Position numbers and translations under genes: made by a program. The notes below the pieces were generated by a model that was not told the DNA's origin, searched no databases, and saw only the letters and a program-made list of their open reading frames with translations. From assembly GCA_026708055.1 (NCBI GenBank), contig JAPOVS010000050.1, positions 1 to 42,377 of the forward strand: a stretch of DNA of 42,377 nucleotides, read 5' to 3'. Source of the DNA: a bacterium (GTDB lineage: Bacteria > Actinomycetota > Acidimicrobiia > Acidimicrobiales > CATQHL01). Position 1 is the first letter of the stretch, and every line of letters begins with the position of its first letter. Shown piece after piece: positions 22,975 through 30,853 of the stretch.

Positions 22975-23066
22975 AAGCTTATCGTAGCAGTTCTCGGCGC
23001 ATTATCATAGCAGTATTCGGAATACTATCCTAGCAGCGTTCAGAGCACGGACGCAGCAGTATTCGG
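22975..23066 (-). repeat. 23-bp tandem repeats (4 units) abutting the start of a DUF4143 ATPase gene
   Basis: Four units in gene direction occupy 23066-23044, 23043-23021, 23020-22998 and 22997-22975. Each opens C(C/T)GA(A/G)-x-x-CTGCT or GAACGCTGCT, and three then show TAGGAT, TATGAT or TACGAT, good matches to a TANNNT -10 box. The core GAACGC(T)GCTA is close to that of the array at 18509-18611. The array ends directly at the GTG start, leaving no room for a Shine-Dalgarno. The remaining ~135 bases to 23201 show nothing else recognisable. Confidence 0.85.
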
Positions 23067-23201
23067 ACGCGCTCCCGGCTCTGCCTGGGTGCCGGTGAAC
23101 CATGTCGTGGTCGTCGTCAGTGCTTCGGCGCTGCCGTCGGCGAAGGGTTACGATCCGCGGCGGGGTGTGGCACCTGTTCCCGAAAGGCGAGGCGTGAAGC
23201 C

Positions 23202-24263
23202 GTGAACACCGATGGCACCGCCGACGGCGCGTGCGCGATGACCGTTACCGGACCGGTGCCGGTGAGCGAGCTCGGCCCCACGCACGTCCACGAGCACCTC
23301 CATATCGATTGCCGGCCGCTACTGGAGATCCACGGCTATCCGGCGGTCACCACCGAGCCGCTGAACATGTGCACGGCGGCCGAGGCGCGCTGGAACCCTG
23401 GCGGCTTCCCCGACAACTATCACCAGACCGACGTGGAGCAGGTACTGGAGGAGTTGGAGCCGTTCTACGCCGCGGGCGGGCGTACCATCGTGGAGGTCAC
23501 GCCCTGCCACCTGGCGCGCGAACCGCTGATCCTGCGGGACCTCGCCCGCCGCAGCGGAGTGAACGTGATCATGGGCGGCTTCTACTATCTGGCGGCGTCG
23601 CATCCCGAAGGCACTGCCGAGCGCTCCACGGAGGACCTGGCGGCCGAGATGGTGGACGAGTGGCGCAACGGGGTGGGCGACACGGGCATCCGCCCGGGCA
23701 TCATCGGCGAAGTCGGCACCTACGATCCCGTGCATCCCGAGGAGTTCCGCATGCTGCGGGCCGCCGCCTGGGCGCACAGCGAGACCGACCTGCCCATAAC
23801 GATCCATCTGCACCCCTGGGGCTTCGAGGGCATCAAGGTGCTGGACGCCCTGGAGGCAGAGGGCGTCGATCCGCGGCGGGTGATCATGGGGCACATGAAC
23901 ACGGCCATCGCCGACCTGCCCTACCAGCTGGAGATGCTGGAGCGCGGCGCCAACCTGGCGTACGACCTGATGGGCTTCGACCATTCGCTCATCGGGCTGG
24001 GGAAGTACCCCCCGAGCGACTACGACATCGTGCAGGGCATGGTCGGGCTCGCGCAGCGGGGCCACCTCGAGCAGCTGTTCGTCTCCCAGGACATGGGCGG
24101 CGTGAAGACCCGGCTGCTGGCCTACGGCGGCTGGGGCTACGCCCACACCTTGAACCACGTGGTGCCGCTGTTCCGCAACGCAGGCTGGGGCGACGACGAG
24201 GTCGAGATCCTGATCGTCGGCAACCCGGCCCGTGTCCTGGCAGTGGAGGGGCTGAGCCGATGA
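23202..24263 (+). CDS. Phosphotriesterase-family metallohydrolase (lactonase-like)
   Basis: 353 residues from GTG 23202. It has the binuclear amidohydrolase set: HVHEHLH (H28, H30), E170 in GEVGTY as the bridging residue in place of the carboxylated Lys, H202/H204 in IHLHPWG, H231 in MGHMN and D297 in SQDMGG. Length and pattern match phosphotriesterase-like lactonases and related hydrolases. The stop overlaps the ATG of the dimethylformamidase-like gene (ATGA), so the two are translationally coupled and probably act on the same substrate chain, one opening an ester or lactone and the other an amide. Substrate unknown. Confidence 0.85.
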   Translation: MNTDGTADGACAMTVTGPVPVSELGPTHVHEHLHIDCRPLLEIHGYPAVTTEPLNMCTAAEARWNPGGFPDNYHQTDVEQVLEELEPFYAAGGRTIVEVTPCHLAREPLILRDLARRSGVNVIMGGFYYLAASHPEGTAERSTEDLAAEMVDEWRNGVGDTGIRPGIIGEVGTYDPVHPEEFRMLRAAAWAHSETDLPITIHLHPWGFEGIKVLDALEAEGVDPRRVIMGHMNTAIADLPYQLEMLERGANLAYDLMGFDHSLIGLGKYPPSDYDIVQGMVGLAQRGHLEQLFVSQDMGGVKTRLLAYGGWGYAHTLNHVVPLFRNAGWGDDEVEILIVGNPARVLAVEGLSR

Positions 24264-26857
24264 CGACCCAGGCACCGAAACTCCCGCTGGGGATCAACGG
24301 CGGGCGTGCCGACCTCTTCGAGGAGTTCATGCGGCAGCCCTTCGGGCGGCACACGCCCGACCTGCAGTCACTGCTCAACTACATGCGGGGGATCCCGCTC
24401 GTGGGCAAGCACTTCCTGCTGATGACCCGCTCCAACGTGGAGTGGATGCTGGCCCGGTTCACCGAGGGCGATCCGCTGGGCGTCGAGCGCCTGCCCGAGG
24501 TCGTCTTCGACGACATCGAAGAGGCCGAGCGCTACGTGTTCCGGGTGCGCTGGGCGGAGATGTTCGGCGGGCTGCCGGCGGGAGCCTCGGGTTCGGTGCC
24601 CGAGGAGCCGACGGTGGTCCGCGCCGGCTTCGAGGATCCCGAAATGCTGGCCTACGCCGACCGCCAGACGCTGCGGGCGGGTGAGGAGATCAACTTCAAG
24701 GCGTCGTGTTCCGGCGTCGAGACGTACAGGCTCGACGTCGTGCGCCTGCTCAGCCCTGACTTGGGCGACGGGCCGGACGTGCCGCCGTACGTGGCGACCG
24801 AGATGGCGACGCCGGTGTGCGGCGAGCACGCGGCCCGGCACCAGGAGATCCATCCGGGATCGTACGTAGCCGTGCCGGCGGGCGCCGGAGGCCACGCCGA
24901 GGGGGGCTTCACCATCATGCTCTCGGTGTTCCCGACGCTCCTGGCCGCCGGTCATCAGATGCTGTTCGGCACGTACTGCAACGACACGGCTACCGGTGCC
25001 GGTCTCTTCCTGTCTCCCGACGGGCATCTGGGGTTCGTCGTTGGCGACGGGATGATCGGGGAGGTCGTCCTCAGCGATGTCGCTGTCGCCGAGTCCCGCT
25101 GGACCTGCGTTGCCGTGAGTTGCGACGGTGCCGGTGGGATCACGTTCAGTGCCGGCGGTCTCGCGTCGCACCGCCTCGAGGATCGCGGCTGGGTGCATGA
25201 GCAGCACCATGGAGGCCCGGTCGCAGGTCTCGGAGAGGCTCCCATCCTCATCGGCGCCGAACAGACCGGGGCGGGCCACGCGGTCTCGTGTTTCAACGGC
25301 CGGCTCGAGCGCCCGCGGCTGTACGGGCGCGCCCTCGACGACGCCGAGATCGAAGCCGTCGCCGAGCGGGGCCCTGCGGCGGTCGCAGAGGGAGCGCTCG
25401 GGGACTGGGATTTCTCCGTCGACATCGGCAGCGAGGACATCTTCGACGTCTCGGGCAACGATCGCCACGGCACCATCGTCAACATGCCGACGCGCGGGGT
25501 CGGCGGCTCCAACTGGTCCGGGCTGACGTCGGACTGGCGGGCGGCCCCCGGGGAGTACGGGGCGATCCACTTCCACTGCGACGACATCAGCGACGCCCTC
25601 TGGGAGACCACGCAGACGCTGCGCGTTCCAGACGACTGGGCCAGCGGCTGCTACGCGGGCCGGTTCCGGGCCGGCGAGGCGGTGTTCTGGGTGCCGTTCG
25701 CGGTGCGCCCGGCCGCGGGTGCGCCCACGAGCGACGTGGCGTTCCTGCTGCCGACCGCCACGTACGGCGCCTACGCGAACTTGCAGATGCGCGTGGTCAG
25801 CCCGTTCAACGAGATGATCCACGGGCGTCTGACCGTGCTCGACGAGACCGACCTGCTGATGTTGCGCTTCGGTGAGATCGGCGGGTGTACCTACGACAAC
25901 CACGCCGACGGCAGCACGGTCGTGCACTCCTCGATGCACCGACCGGTCACCAACTTCCGCCCGCACGGCCGCATGTACAAGTTCTGCCAGGATCTGCTGA
26001 TCGTGGCGTGGCTGGAGCGCACGGGCGTCGGCTACGACACCATCACCGACGACGACCTGGATCGGGAAGGTCTCGCGGCACTCGCCCCCTACCGGGTCCT
26101 CGTCACGAGTTCGCATCCCGAGTACACGAGCACGCCAATGATGGACGCCGTCGAGGGCTTCGTGCGTCGCGGCGGACGGCTGATGAATCTCGGCGGCAAC
26201 ACCTACTGGCACCGCATCGCCTACCACCCCACTCGCTCGGGGATGACCGAGGTGCGCAGGCCCGACCTGCCGCGGATCTGGCGTGCCGACGCCAGCCAGG
26301 CCCACGACACGCTCACCGGCGAGCCTGCCGGCACGTGGATCGGCATCGGCCGGGGACCGCACACGATCGGCGGCGTGGGGTTCATCACGCAGGGCTTCGA
26401 CACCTGCTCCTACTACCGCCGCACGGCGGCCAGTCACGACCCGCGGGCCGCCTTCATCTTCGAGGGCGTCGCGGAGGAGATCATCGGCGACTTCGGCATC
26501 CTGCAGGGCGGGGCGGCCGGCTACGAGATCGAGCGGGTCGACGCCGGACTGGGCACGCCGGCGCACACGCTGCTGCTGGCGTCCTCGGAGAACCACTCGA
26601 ACCTCTACGACCTCATGGTGGCGTCGATCGGCGATGTCCTGCCGAACACCGACCCCGATGCGCCCGAGAAGATCCGCGCCGACATGGTGTTCTTCGAGAC
26701 CCCCGGCGGGGGTGCCGTCTTCTCCACCGGGTCGATCGCCTGGTCAGGCAGCCTCGGCAACTTCGGCTACGACAACAACGTCGCCGCTGTCAGCAACAAC
26801 GTGCTGCGCCGCTTCATGGATCCCGAGCCGTTCGTCATGCCCGCCGGAATCACCTGA
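24260..26857 (+). CDS. N,N-dimethylformamidase-like protein with alpha and beta parts fused
   Basis: 865 residues from ATG 24260. Residues ~20-103 (MRQPFGRHTPDLQSLLNYMR, GKHFLLMTRSNVEWMLARF, EEAERYVFRVRWAEMFG) resemble the ~130-residue small alpha subunit of N,N-dimethylformamidase, which is normally a separate gene. A short Gly/Ala/Ser/Pro linker (~104-117) leads into the ~750-residue beta-type chain: a beta-rich N-terminal part (CGEHAARHQEIHPGSYVAV), a LamG-like region (~210-370) and the C-terminal glutamine-amidotransferase-like domain (FRPHGRMYKFCQDLLIVAWL, DTITDDDLDREGL, TSSHPEYTSTPMMDA, GGRLMNLGGNTYWHRIAY). The known enzyme hydrolyses dimethylformamide to dimethylamine and formate using a mononuclear iron held by Tyr and Glu residues. 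Actual substrate here is unknown. Confidence 0.8.
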   Translation: MTTQAPKLPLGINGGRADLFEEFMRQPFGRHTPDLQSLLNYMRGIPLVGKHFLLMTRSNVEWMLARFTEGDPLGVERLPEVVFDDIEEAERYVFRVRWAEMFGGLPAGASGSVPEEPTVVRAGFEDPEMLAYADRQTLRAGEEINFKASCSGVETYRLDVVRLLSPDLGDGPDVPPYVATEMATPVCGEHAARHQEIHPGSYVAVPAGAGGHAEGGFTIMLSVFPTLLAAGHQMLFGTYCNDTATGAGLFLSPDGHLGFVVGDGMIGEVVLSDVAVAESRWTCVAVSCDGAGGITFSAGGLASHRLEDRGWVHEQHHGGPVAGLGEAPILIGAEQTGAGHAVSCFNGRLERPRLYGRALDDAEIEAVAERGPAAVAEGALGDWDFSVDIGSEDIFDVSGNDRHGTIVNMPTRGVGGSNWSGLTSDWRAAPGEYGAIHFHCDDISDALWETTQTLRVPDDWASGCYAGRFRAGEAVFWVPFAVRPAAGAPTSDVAFLLPTATYGAYANLQMRVVSPFNEMIHGRLTVLDETDLLMLRFGEIGGCTYDNHADGSTVVHSSMHRPVTNFRPHGRMYKFCQDLLIVAWLERTGVGYDTITDDDLDREGLAALAPYRVLVTSSHPEYTSTPMMDAVEGFVRRGGRLMNLGGNTYWHRIAYHPTRSGMTEVRRPDLPRIWRADASQAHDTLTGEPAGTWIGIGRGPHTIGGVGFITQGFDTCSYYRRTAASHDPRAAFIFEGVAEEIIGDFGILQGGAAGYEIERVDAGLGTPAHTLLLASSENHSNLYDLMVASIGDVLPNTDPDAPEKIRADMVFFETPGGGAVFSTGSIAWSGSLGNFGYDNNVAAVSNNVLRRFMDPEPFVMPAGIT

Positions 26858-26893
26858 TTGTGATGCTCCCACGCGGCTACCTGCTCGCCGCCT

Positions 26894-26914
26894 TTCCGGC
26901 GAAGGCCGGAATCC
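26894..26914. repeat. Dispersed palindromic repeat, copy 3 (inverted)
   Basis: TTTCCGGCGAAGGCCGGAAT followed by CCA, the inverse of the elements at 1980 and 9812 with one altered base at the left edge. It lies in the 78-base gap between the dimethylformamidase-like gene and the SDR gene. Confidence 0.75.
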
Positions 26915-26935
26915 AGTGCCAGTGGAGCAGTTCTC

Positions 26936-27721
26936 GTGACTGATCACGCGGGCGTCGGCTACGGGGCTTTGGGAGCCGGCCTGGAGGGCCGCGGCGTGAT
27001 CGTGACCGGCGCCGCCCGCGGGGTCGGAGCCGCCACGGCGCGGGCCATGGCGGCCGCCGGCGCCCGGGTGGCCGCCTTGGACATCAACGCCGCCGGGCTG
27101 GCCGGGTTGGTCGCGGGACTGGACGGCACGGGACACCGTGCGATCACGTTCGACCTGCGCGATGTGGCGGCCATCGACGATCTCGTGGCCGGGATCATCG
27201 AGGATCTCGGCGACATCTGGGCGCTCGCCCACGTGGCGGCTCTGCTGCGGCGCCAGGACGTCGATGATGTGACGCCCGAGGACTGGGACGCCCAGAACGA
27301 CGTCAACATGAAGGCCACGTTCTTCCTGAACAGGGCTGTCGGCAACGCCATGATCGCCGCCGGCGGTGGCGGGAGGATCATCAACTTCAGTTCGGGGGGA
27401 TGGTGGAACGGGCCCGTGTTCGGCAGCGACGCCTATCTCGCGGGCAAGGCCGGTGTGATCACGCTCAGCCGCGGCTTCGCCCGCCGCTTCGGCCCGCACG
27501 GCATTCTCGTGAACTCCATCGCGCCCGGCCAGGTCGACACACCGATGCAGCACGACGACCTGCCCCCCGAGATAGAGGAGGCCTCGACGAAGGCCTGCCC
27601 CGTGGGCCGGATCGGGCAGCCCGAGGAGTTGGCCGCCGTCGTGGTGTTCCTGGCGTCGATCCATGCCGGCTTCGTCAACGGCGCCACGCTCAACGTGAGC
27701 GGGGGCGGCCTCATCTACTGA
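26936..27721 (+). CDS. Short-chain dehydrogenase/reductase
   Basis: 261 residues from GTG 26936. Cofactor motif TGAARGVG near residue 24, DINA after the second strand (Asp suggests NAD(H) preference), then AHVAALL in place of NNAG, INFSSGG with the catalytic Ser, YLAGK (Tyr-x-x-x-Lys), NSIAPGQVDTPM, and the ending VNGATLNVSGGGLIY. It is a classical SDR of usual length, reducing or oxidising a small alcohol/ketone. Its place after the hydrolases and before the amidohydrolase suggests one step of a shared catabolic route; this is inference. Confidence 0.9.
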   Translation: MTDHAGVGYGALGAGLEGRGVIVTGAARGVGAATARAMAAAGARVAALDINAAGLAGLVAGLDGTGHRAITFDLRDVAAIDDLVAGIIEDLGDIWALAHVAALLRRQDVDDVTPEDWDAQNDVNMKATFFLNRAVGNAMIAAGGGGRIINFSSGGWWNGPVFGSDAYLAGKAGVITLSRGFARRFGPHGILVNSIAPGQVDTPMQHDDLPPEIEEASTKACPVGRIGQPEELAAVVVFLASIHAGFVNGATLNVSGGGLIY

Positions 27722-27829
27722 GCGGGCCGTGACCGAGGGGTTCACTCTCCCCGTTCCCAGCGCCGCGAGAGCGCCGAGGGCGGCCTGCCACCTCCCGTCC
27801 GCCACCCCCGGTGGCCATCGGGGGCGAAT

Positions 27830-29125
27830 GTGACGACGGCCGTGGAGGTTCGCTGGGCCCTGGCCCCCGACGCGCTGTTCGACGGTGAGCGGTTGCGGCG
27901 GGCCCACGCCGTCGTGGTCGAGGGCGAGCGCGTCGTCGGCGTCGAAGCAGTGGGGGCGTTGCCGGACGGCATGGAGGCGCGTCAACTGCCCGGTTGCACG
28001 CTGCTGCCGGGTCTGATCGACTGCCACACTCACATCTCGGACTGGATGCTCCCGGCGTTCCTGGCGGCCGGGGTCACGGCGATACGCGACACCGGCAACG
28101 ACCCGGTCTGGATCCTCGATCGCCGCGAGCGCACCAGAGCCGACCCGATGGCGGGCCCCGACATTCTCTGCTGCGGCCCCCTGCTGGACGGCGACTCGGC
28201 GTTCTGGCCGCGGATCGGGCGCCCGCATACCGACGCGGCGGCGATCCGGCGCTCGGTCGACGAGATGGCCGAGCGCGGCGTGGATGCCGTGAAGCTCTAC
28301 GTGCACCTGACCACCGAGCAGATCGGCGCCGCGGCGACCCAGGCCGACCGCCGCGGTCTGCCGCTCCTTGCCCACCTGGGTCCGTCGGTGGACCTGGCCA
28401 CGGCAGTCTCGGCGGGCGTGCGCGAGGTGCAGCACCTCACGGGCTGCGTCCACCACGTCGAGGGGTGGCGGACCAACGTGGAGGAGGTGGCCGAGTCAGC
28501 CGCCTCACTTGCTGCGGCGGGTGTCGTCCAGTGCCCGACTCTGGTGGTCTGGGACCGGCTCTGCCGCCTGAGCGACGCAGCATTCCTCCACGACCGGCGC
28601 GACCGCTGGGTCCACCCGGACGTCGCCGCCGTCTGGCATCGCTTCCCGCACCGCACCGGCGAGGTGACCGACCGCCTGGACCGCCAGCGCAGCGTCAACA
28701 CCATGAAGCGGATCCTGGGCGCCCTGGCCGCCGCCGGCTGCACCGTCATCGCCGGCTCCGACTCGCCGTTCCCTCACCTGGTGCCCGGGTTCTCCCTGCA
28801 CGACGAACTGTCGCTACTGGTCGACGCCGGCCTCGACCCCGCGGCCGCCCTGGCGTCGGCCACGTCGGTCGCCGCCGACCGGCTCGGCCTCGCCGACGCC
28901 GGGCGGATCAGACCGGGCTCGATCGCCGACATGGTCGCGGTGGACGGTGATCCCCTCGACGACATCCGCGTGCTGTCGGACGTGCGCCTCGTGCTGCGCC
29001 GGGGACGCATCGTGGATTTCGACGCACTGGCCGCAACCGCCGCCGAGGCGTTCGCCCGGCCGCCCGAGGACCCTTTCTCCCAACTGATGATCGACTTCGC
29101 CACGCCGGCGGCCGGCGGGAGCTAG
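27830..29125 (+). CDS. Amidohydrolase-family protein (prolidase/imidazolonepropionase-like)
   Basis: 431 residues from GTG 27830. Metal motif CHTHISD, the Lys in VKLYVHL, His in LAHLGPS, His in VQHLTGC, and the Asp in AGSDSPFPHL are the expected binuclear amidohydrolase ligands. The N-terminal (LLPGLIDCHTH) and C-terminal (RIRPGSIADMVAVDGDPL) beta-sandwich segments match the family. It likely hydrolyses a cyclic or linear amide. It follows the SDR by ~108 bases and ends 24 bases before repeat copy 4, so the transcript from 23202 probably ends here. Confidence 0.85.
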   Translation: MTTAVEVRWALAPDALFDGERLRRAHAVVVEGERVVGVEAVGALPDGMEARQLPGCTLLPGLIDCHTHISDWMLPAFLAAGVTAIRDTGNDPVWILDRRERTRADPMAGPDILCCGPLLDGDSAFWPRIGRPHTDAAAIRRSVDEMAERGVDAVKLYVHLTTEQIGAAATQADRRGLPLLAHLGPSVDLATAVSAGVREVQHLTGCVHHVEGWRTNVEEVAESAASLAAAGVVQCPTLVVWDRLCRLSDAAFLHDRRDRWVHPDVAAVWHRFPHRTGEVTDRLDRQRSVNTMKRILGALAAAGCTVIAGSDSPFPHLVPGFSLHDELSLLVDAGLDPAAALASATSVAADRLGLADAGRIRPGSIADMVAVDGDPLDDIRVLSDVRLVLRRGRIVDFDALAATAAEAFARPPEDPFSQLMIDFATPAAGGS

Positions 29126-29148
29126 CGCGCCTCGGCGTCCCTCTTCTC

Positions 29149-29174
29149 GTCATTCCGGCGGAGGCCGGAATCCA
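29149..29174. repeat. Dispersed palindromic repeat, copy 4 (inverted)
   Basis: ATTCCGGCGGAGGCCGGAAT with flanking GTC and CCA, the inverse form of copies 1 and 2 with one loop base changed. It lies between the convergent amidohydrolase and cupin genes, where its hairpin could terminate both transcripts. Confidence 0.8.
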
Positions 29175-29235
29175 GGGCCCGAATCCACTGTCCGGCGGTC
29201 CGGGTGGCGCTGCGGGCCGACGACCCGGCGCCCTC

Positions 29236-29640
29236 CTACAGGAACCCGCCGTCGAGTACCCGCTGCTCGGCGCCGGAGGGGCTGTAGAGGAAGTAGACAG
29301 TCACCGGCTCGTCGCCGTCGTTCACGAACTGGTGGTCGGTGCCGGGCGGGGTGTACACCACGTCACCGGGTGCCACCGGCCTGTCCTCGTCGCCGATCCG
29401 CGCCCGCCCCTGGCCCGACAGGATCATCCAGACCTCCGTCGTTCCGGGGTGGGAATGGCGCGTCCCGACGACCCCGGCGGGAATCTGGGTCATCCCGACC
29501 GCGAAGTCGCCCATCCCCTCCTGCAGCAGCGGGGACAGCAACACCCGCACGTCGCGGGTTGCCGGGGCCGGGGTCACGAAGCCGACACCGTCGTCGCGGT
29601 TCAGGAACAGCGGCTCGTTGGCCGTTGGGTTCGATGTCAT
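29236..29640 (-). CDS. Single-domain cupin protein
   Basis: 134 residues from ATG 29640. Cupin motif 1 is G-x-x-RHSHPGTTEVWMILSGQGR (two His and a Glu), motif 2 is APGDVVYTPPGTDHQFVNDG (third His). This makes a small metal-binding beta barrel whose substrate cannot be told; such proteins serve as isomerases, dioxygenases or sensors of small acids. It lies 33 bases after the PhyH gene on the same strand, so the two are probably cotranscribed. Confidence 0.85.
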   Translation of the reverse strand: MTSNPTANEPLFLNRDDGVGFVTPAPATRDVRVLLSPLLQEGMGDFAVGMTQIPAGVVGTRHSHPGTTEVWMILSGQGRARIGDEDRPVAPGDVVYTPPGTDHQFVNDGDEPVTVYFLYSPSGAEQRVLDGGFL

Positions 29641-29673
29641 CGTGTCGATCTCCTGATCGTGGCCGGAGCCGGC

Positions 29674-30630
29674 TCAGACCCGCCGCGGGTCGGTGTTGTC
29701 ACCGAAGGCGTACTCGGGTCCTTTCACCGTGCCCACGCCGTAGCCGGTGCCCCAGTCGTAGGGGGGATCGCCGGCCTGCTCCTCGGCCCACTGCTTCAGC
29801 GGGATGTTGTCCCAGTCGGCGGCGAACCAGTACTGCGAGTCGGGGTGGTTCTTCGGGTCGGGTCCGAGGGGGTGGGAGAGGTTGCCCATGGCGCCCAGCA
29901 GCTGGCGGCGGATGGGGTCACTGCGGGCCACGAGGTCGGGATCCTGCTCCACGTGGCCGGACGGGCGGATCCAGCGGGGCGCGTAGCTGATGTAGAGGGC
30001 GCGGCGCTCGTGCGTGCCCAGGTTCGGGCCGGCGGCGTGCAGCAGCGTGGGGCGCCACATCATGAGGCTGCCCGGCGGCACCTTCAACTCGAAGACGTCC
30101 TCGGGGCGGATGTCCTCCCGCCAGCGGGCCCGCCGCTCCATGCCCCAGAGGTGGCTGCCGGGCACGAAGAGGATGGAGGCGTGGCCGGGCTCGGTGGCGT
30201 CGGAGACGTACCAGCCGATCTTGAAGTCCAGCCAGGGCATCGGGCCGTCGATGCCGATGCCCGTGAACTCCTCCTCGTAGTCGAAGTGCCAGCCCAGCGA
30301 GAGGGCCGACGGGTGCCGGCCGGGCGTGGGTGGTGTCCAGAGAATTACGCTGTCGCGGTTCTGCAGGTTCCAACCCACGATGTCGACCACGTAGCGCAGG
30401 ATGTCCGGCCGATCCATGAGGTTCAGGAACGCCTCGTGCTTCACGAGCCCGTTGCGGCAGCTGAGCTGGGCGTCGGGGGCCATGCCGCGCTCGCGGCGGA
30501 GCCGTGCCCCGACCTCCTCGAAGGCATCGTTGAGGACCGCCACCTCGCCGGCGTCCAGGTACTCCTCGATGACGAAGAACCCCTGGGTGTTCAGGAGTTC
30601 CTTCTGCTCCGACGTTGCTGCCAGTGCCAC
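29674..30630 (-). CDS. Phytanoyl-CoA dioxygenase (PhyH) family oxygenase
   Basis: 318 residues starting at 30630. Fe(II)/2-oxoglutarate motifs: WHFDYEEE (H-x-D), SILFVPGSH, LLHAAGPNLG (second His) and the Arg in HERRALYISY for 2-oxoglutarate. The family hydroxylates varied substrates, including secondary metabolites, ectoine and halogenated compounds. It is the first gene of a two-gene minus-strand unit with the cupin, divergent from the sugar importer at 30854, and may be co-regulated with it through the shared 223-base intergenic region. Confidence 0.85.
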   Translation of the reverse strand: MALAATSEQKELLNTQGFFVIEEYLDAGEVAVLNDAFEEVGARLRRERGMAPDAQLSCRNGLVKHEAFLNLMDRPDILRYVVDIVGWNLQNRDSVILWTPPTPGRHPSALSLGWHFDYEEEFTGIGIDGPMPWLDFKIGWYVSDATEPGHASILFVPGSHLWGMERRARWREDIRPEDVFELKVPPGSLMMWRPTLLHAAGPNLGTHERRALYISYAPRWIRPSGHVEQDPDLVARSDPIRRQLLGAMGNLSHPLGPDPKNHPDSQYWFAADWDNIPLKQWAEEQAGDPPYDWGTGYGVGTVKGPEYAFGDNTDPRRV

Positions 30631-30853
30631 TGAGCTCCCCCCGTCCGGATCGGTTGCCGAACGCCGAGGCTAACGGAGAATCGGCGGCCGGTCGCACCCC
30701 GCGCCGGGGTCCCGCGGTCCCCCTGGCCGCGGATCATGGCGTCTCCGCCGGTGACCGGACACGATTCTGACCGCCGGAGCGACATTTACTATGCTGCCCC
30801 GGACGTTTGGTCGTGGCCGTTGCGGGCTGCGGACACGGAATGAGGGAGAGAAC
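30631..30853. promoter_or_regulatory. Divergent intergenic region with a likely promoter for the sugar SBP gene
   Basis: TACTAT (30787-30792) is a good actinobacterial -10, with a weak TTCTGA at 30765-30770 (16-base spacer) as -35. GGGAGAG just before ATG 30854 is the Shine-Dalgarno. On the other side I see no clear promoter for the PhyH gene. Confidence 0.4.

Noticed and set aside
24368-26596. 742-codon minus-strand frame opposite the dimethylformamidase-like gene
   Set aside because: High-GC antisense shadow; composition is Arg/Gly/Val/His-rich with no motif, while the plus strand has clear family motifs.
23231-26857. One continuous 1208-codon frame covering the phosphotriesterase-like and dimethylformamidase-like genes
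   Set aside because: The first ~340 codons are an out-of-frame reading of the phosphotriesterase-like gene (Arg/Pro/Gly-rich); family similarity begins only at ATG 24260, which overlaps the upstream stop in the usual ATGA manner.
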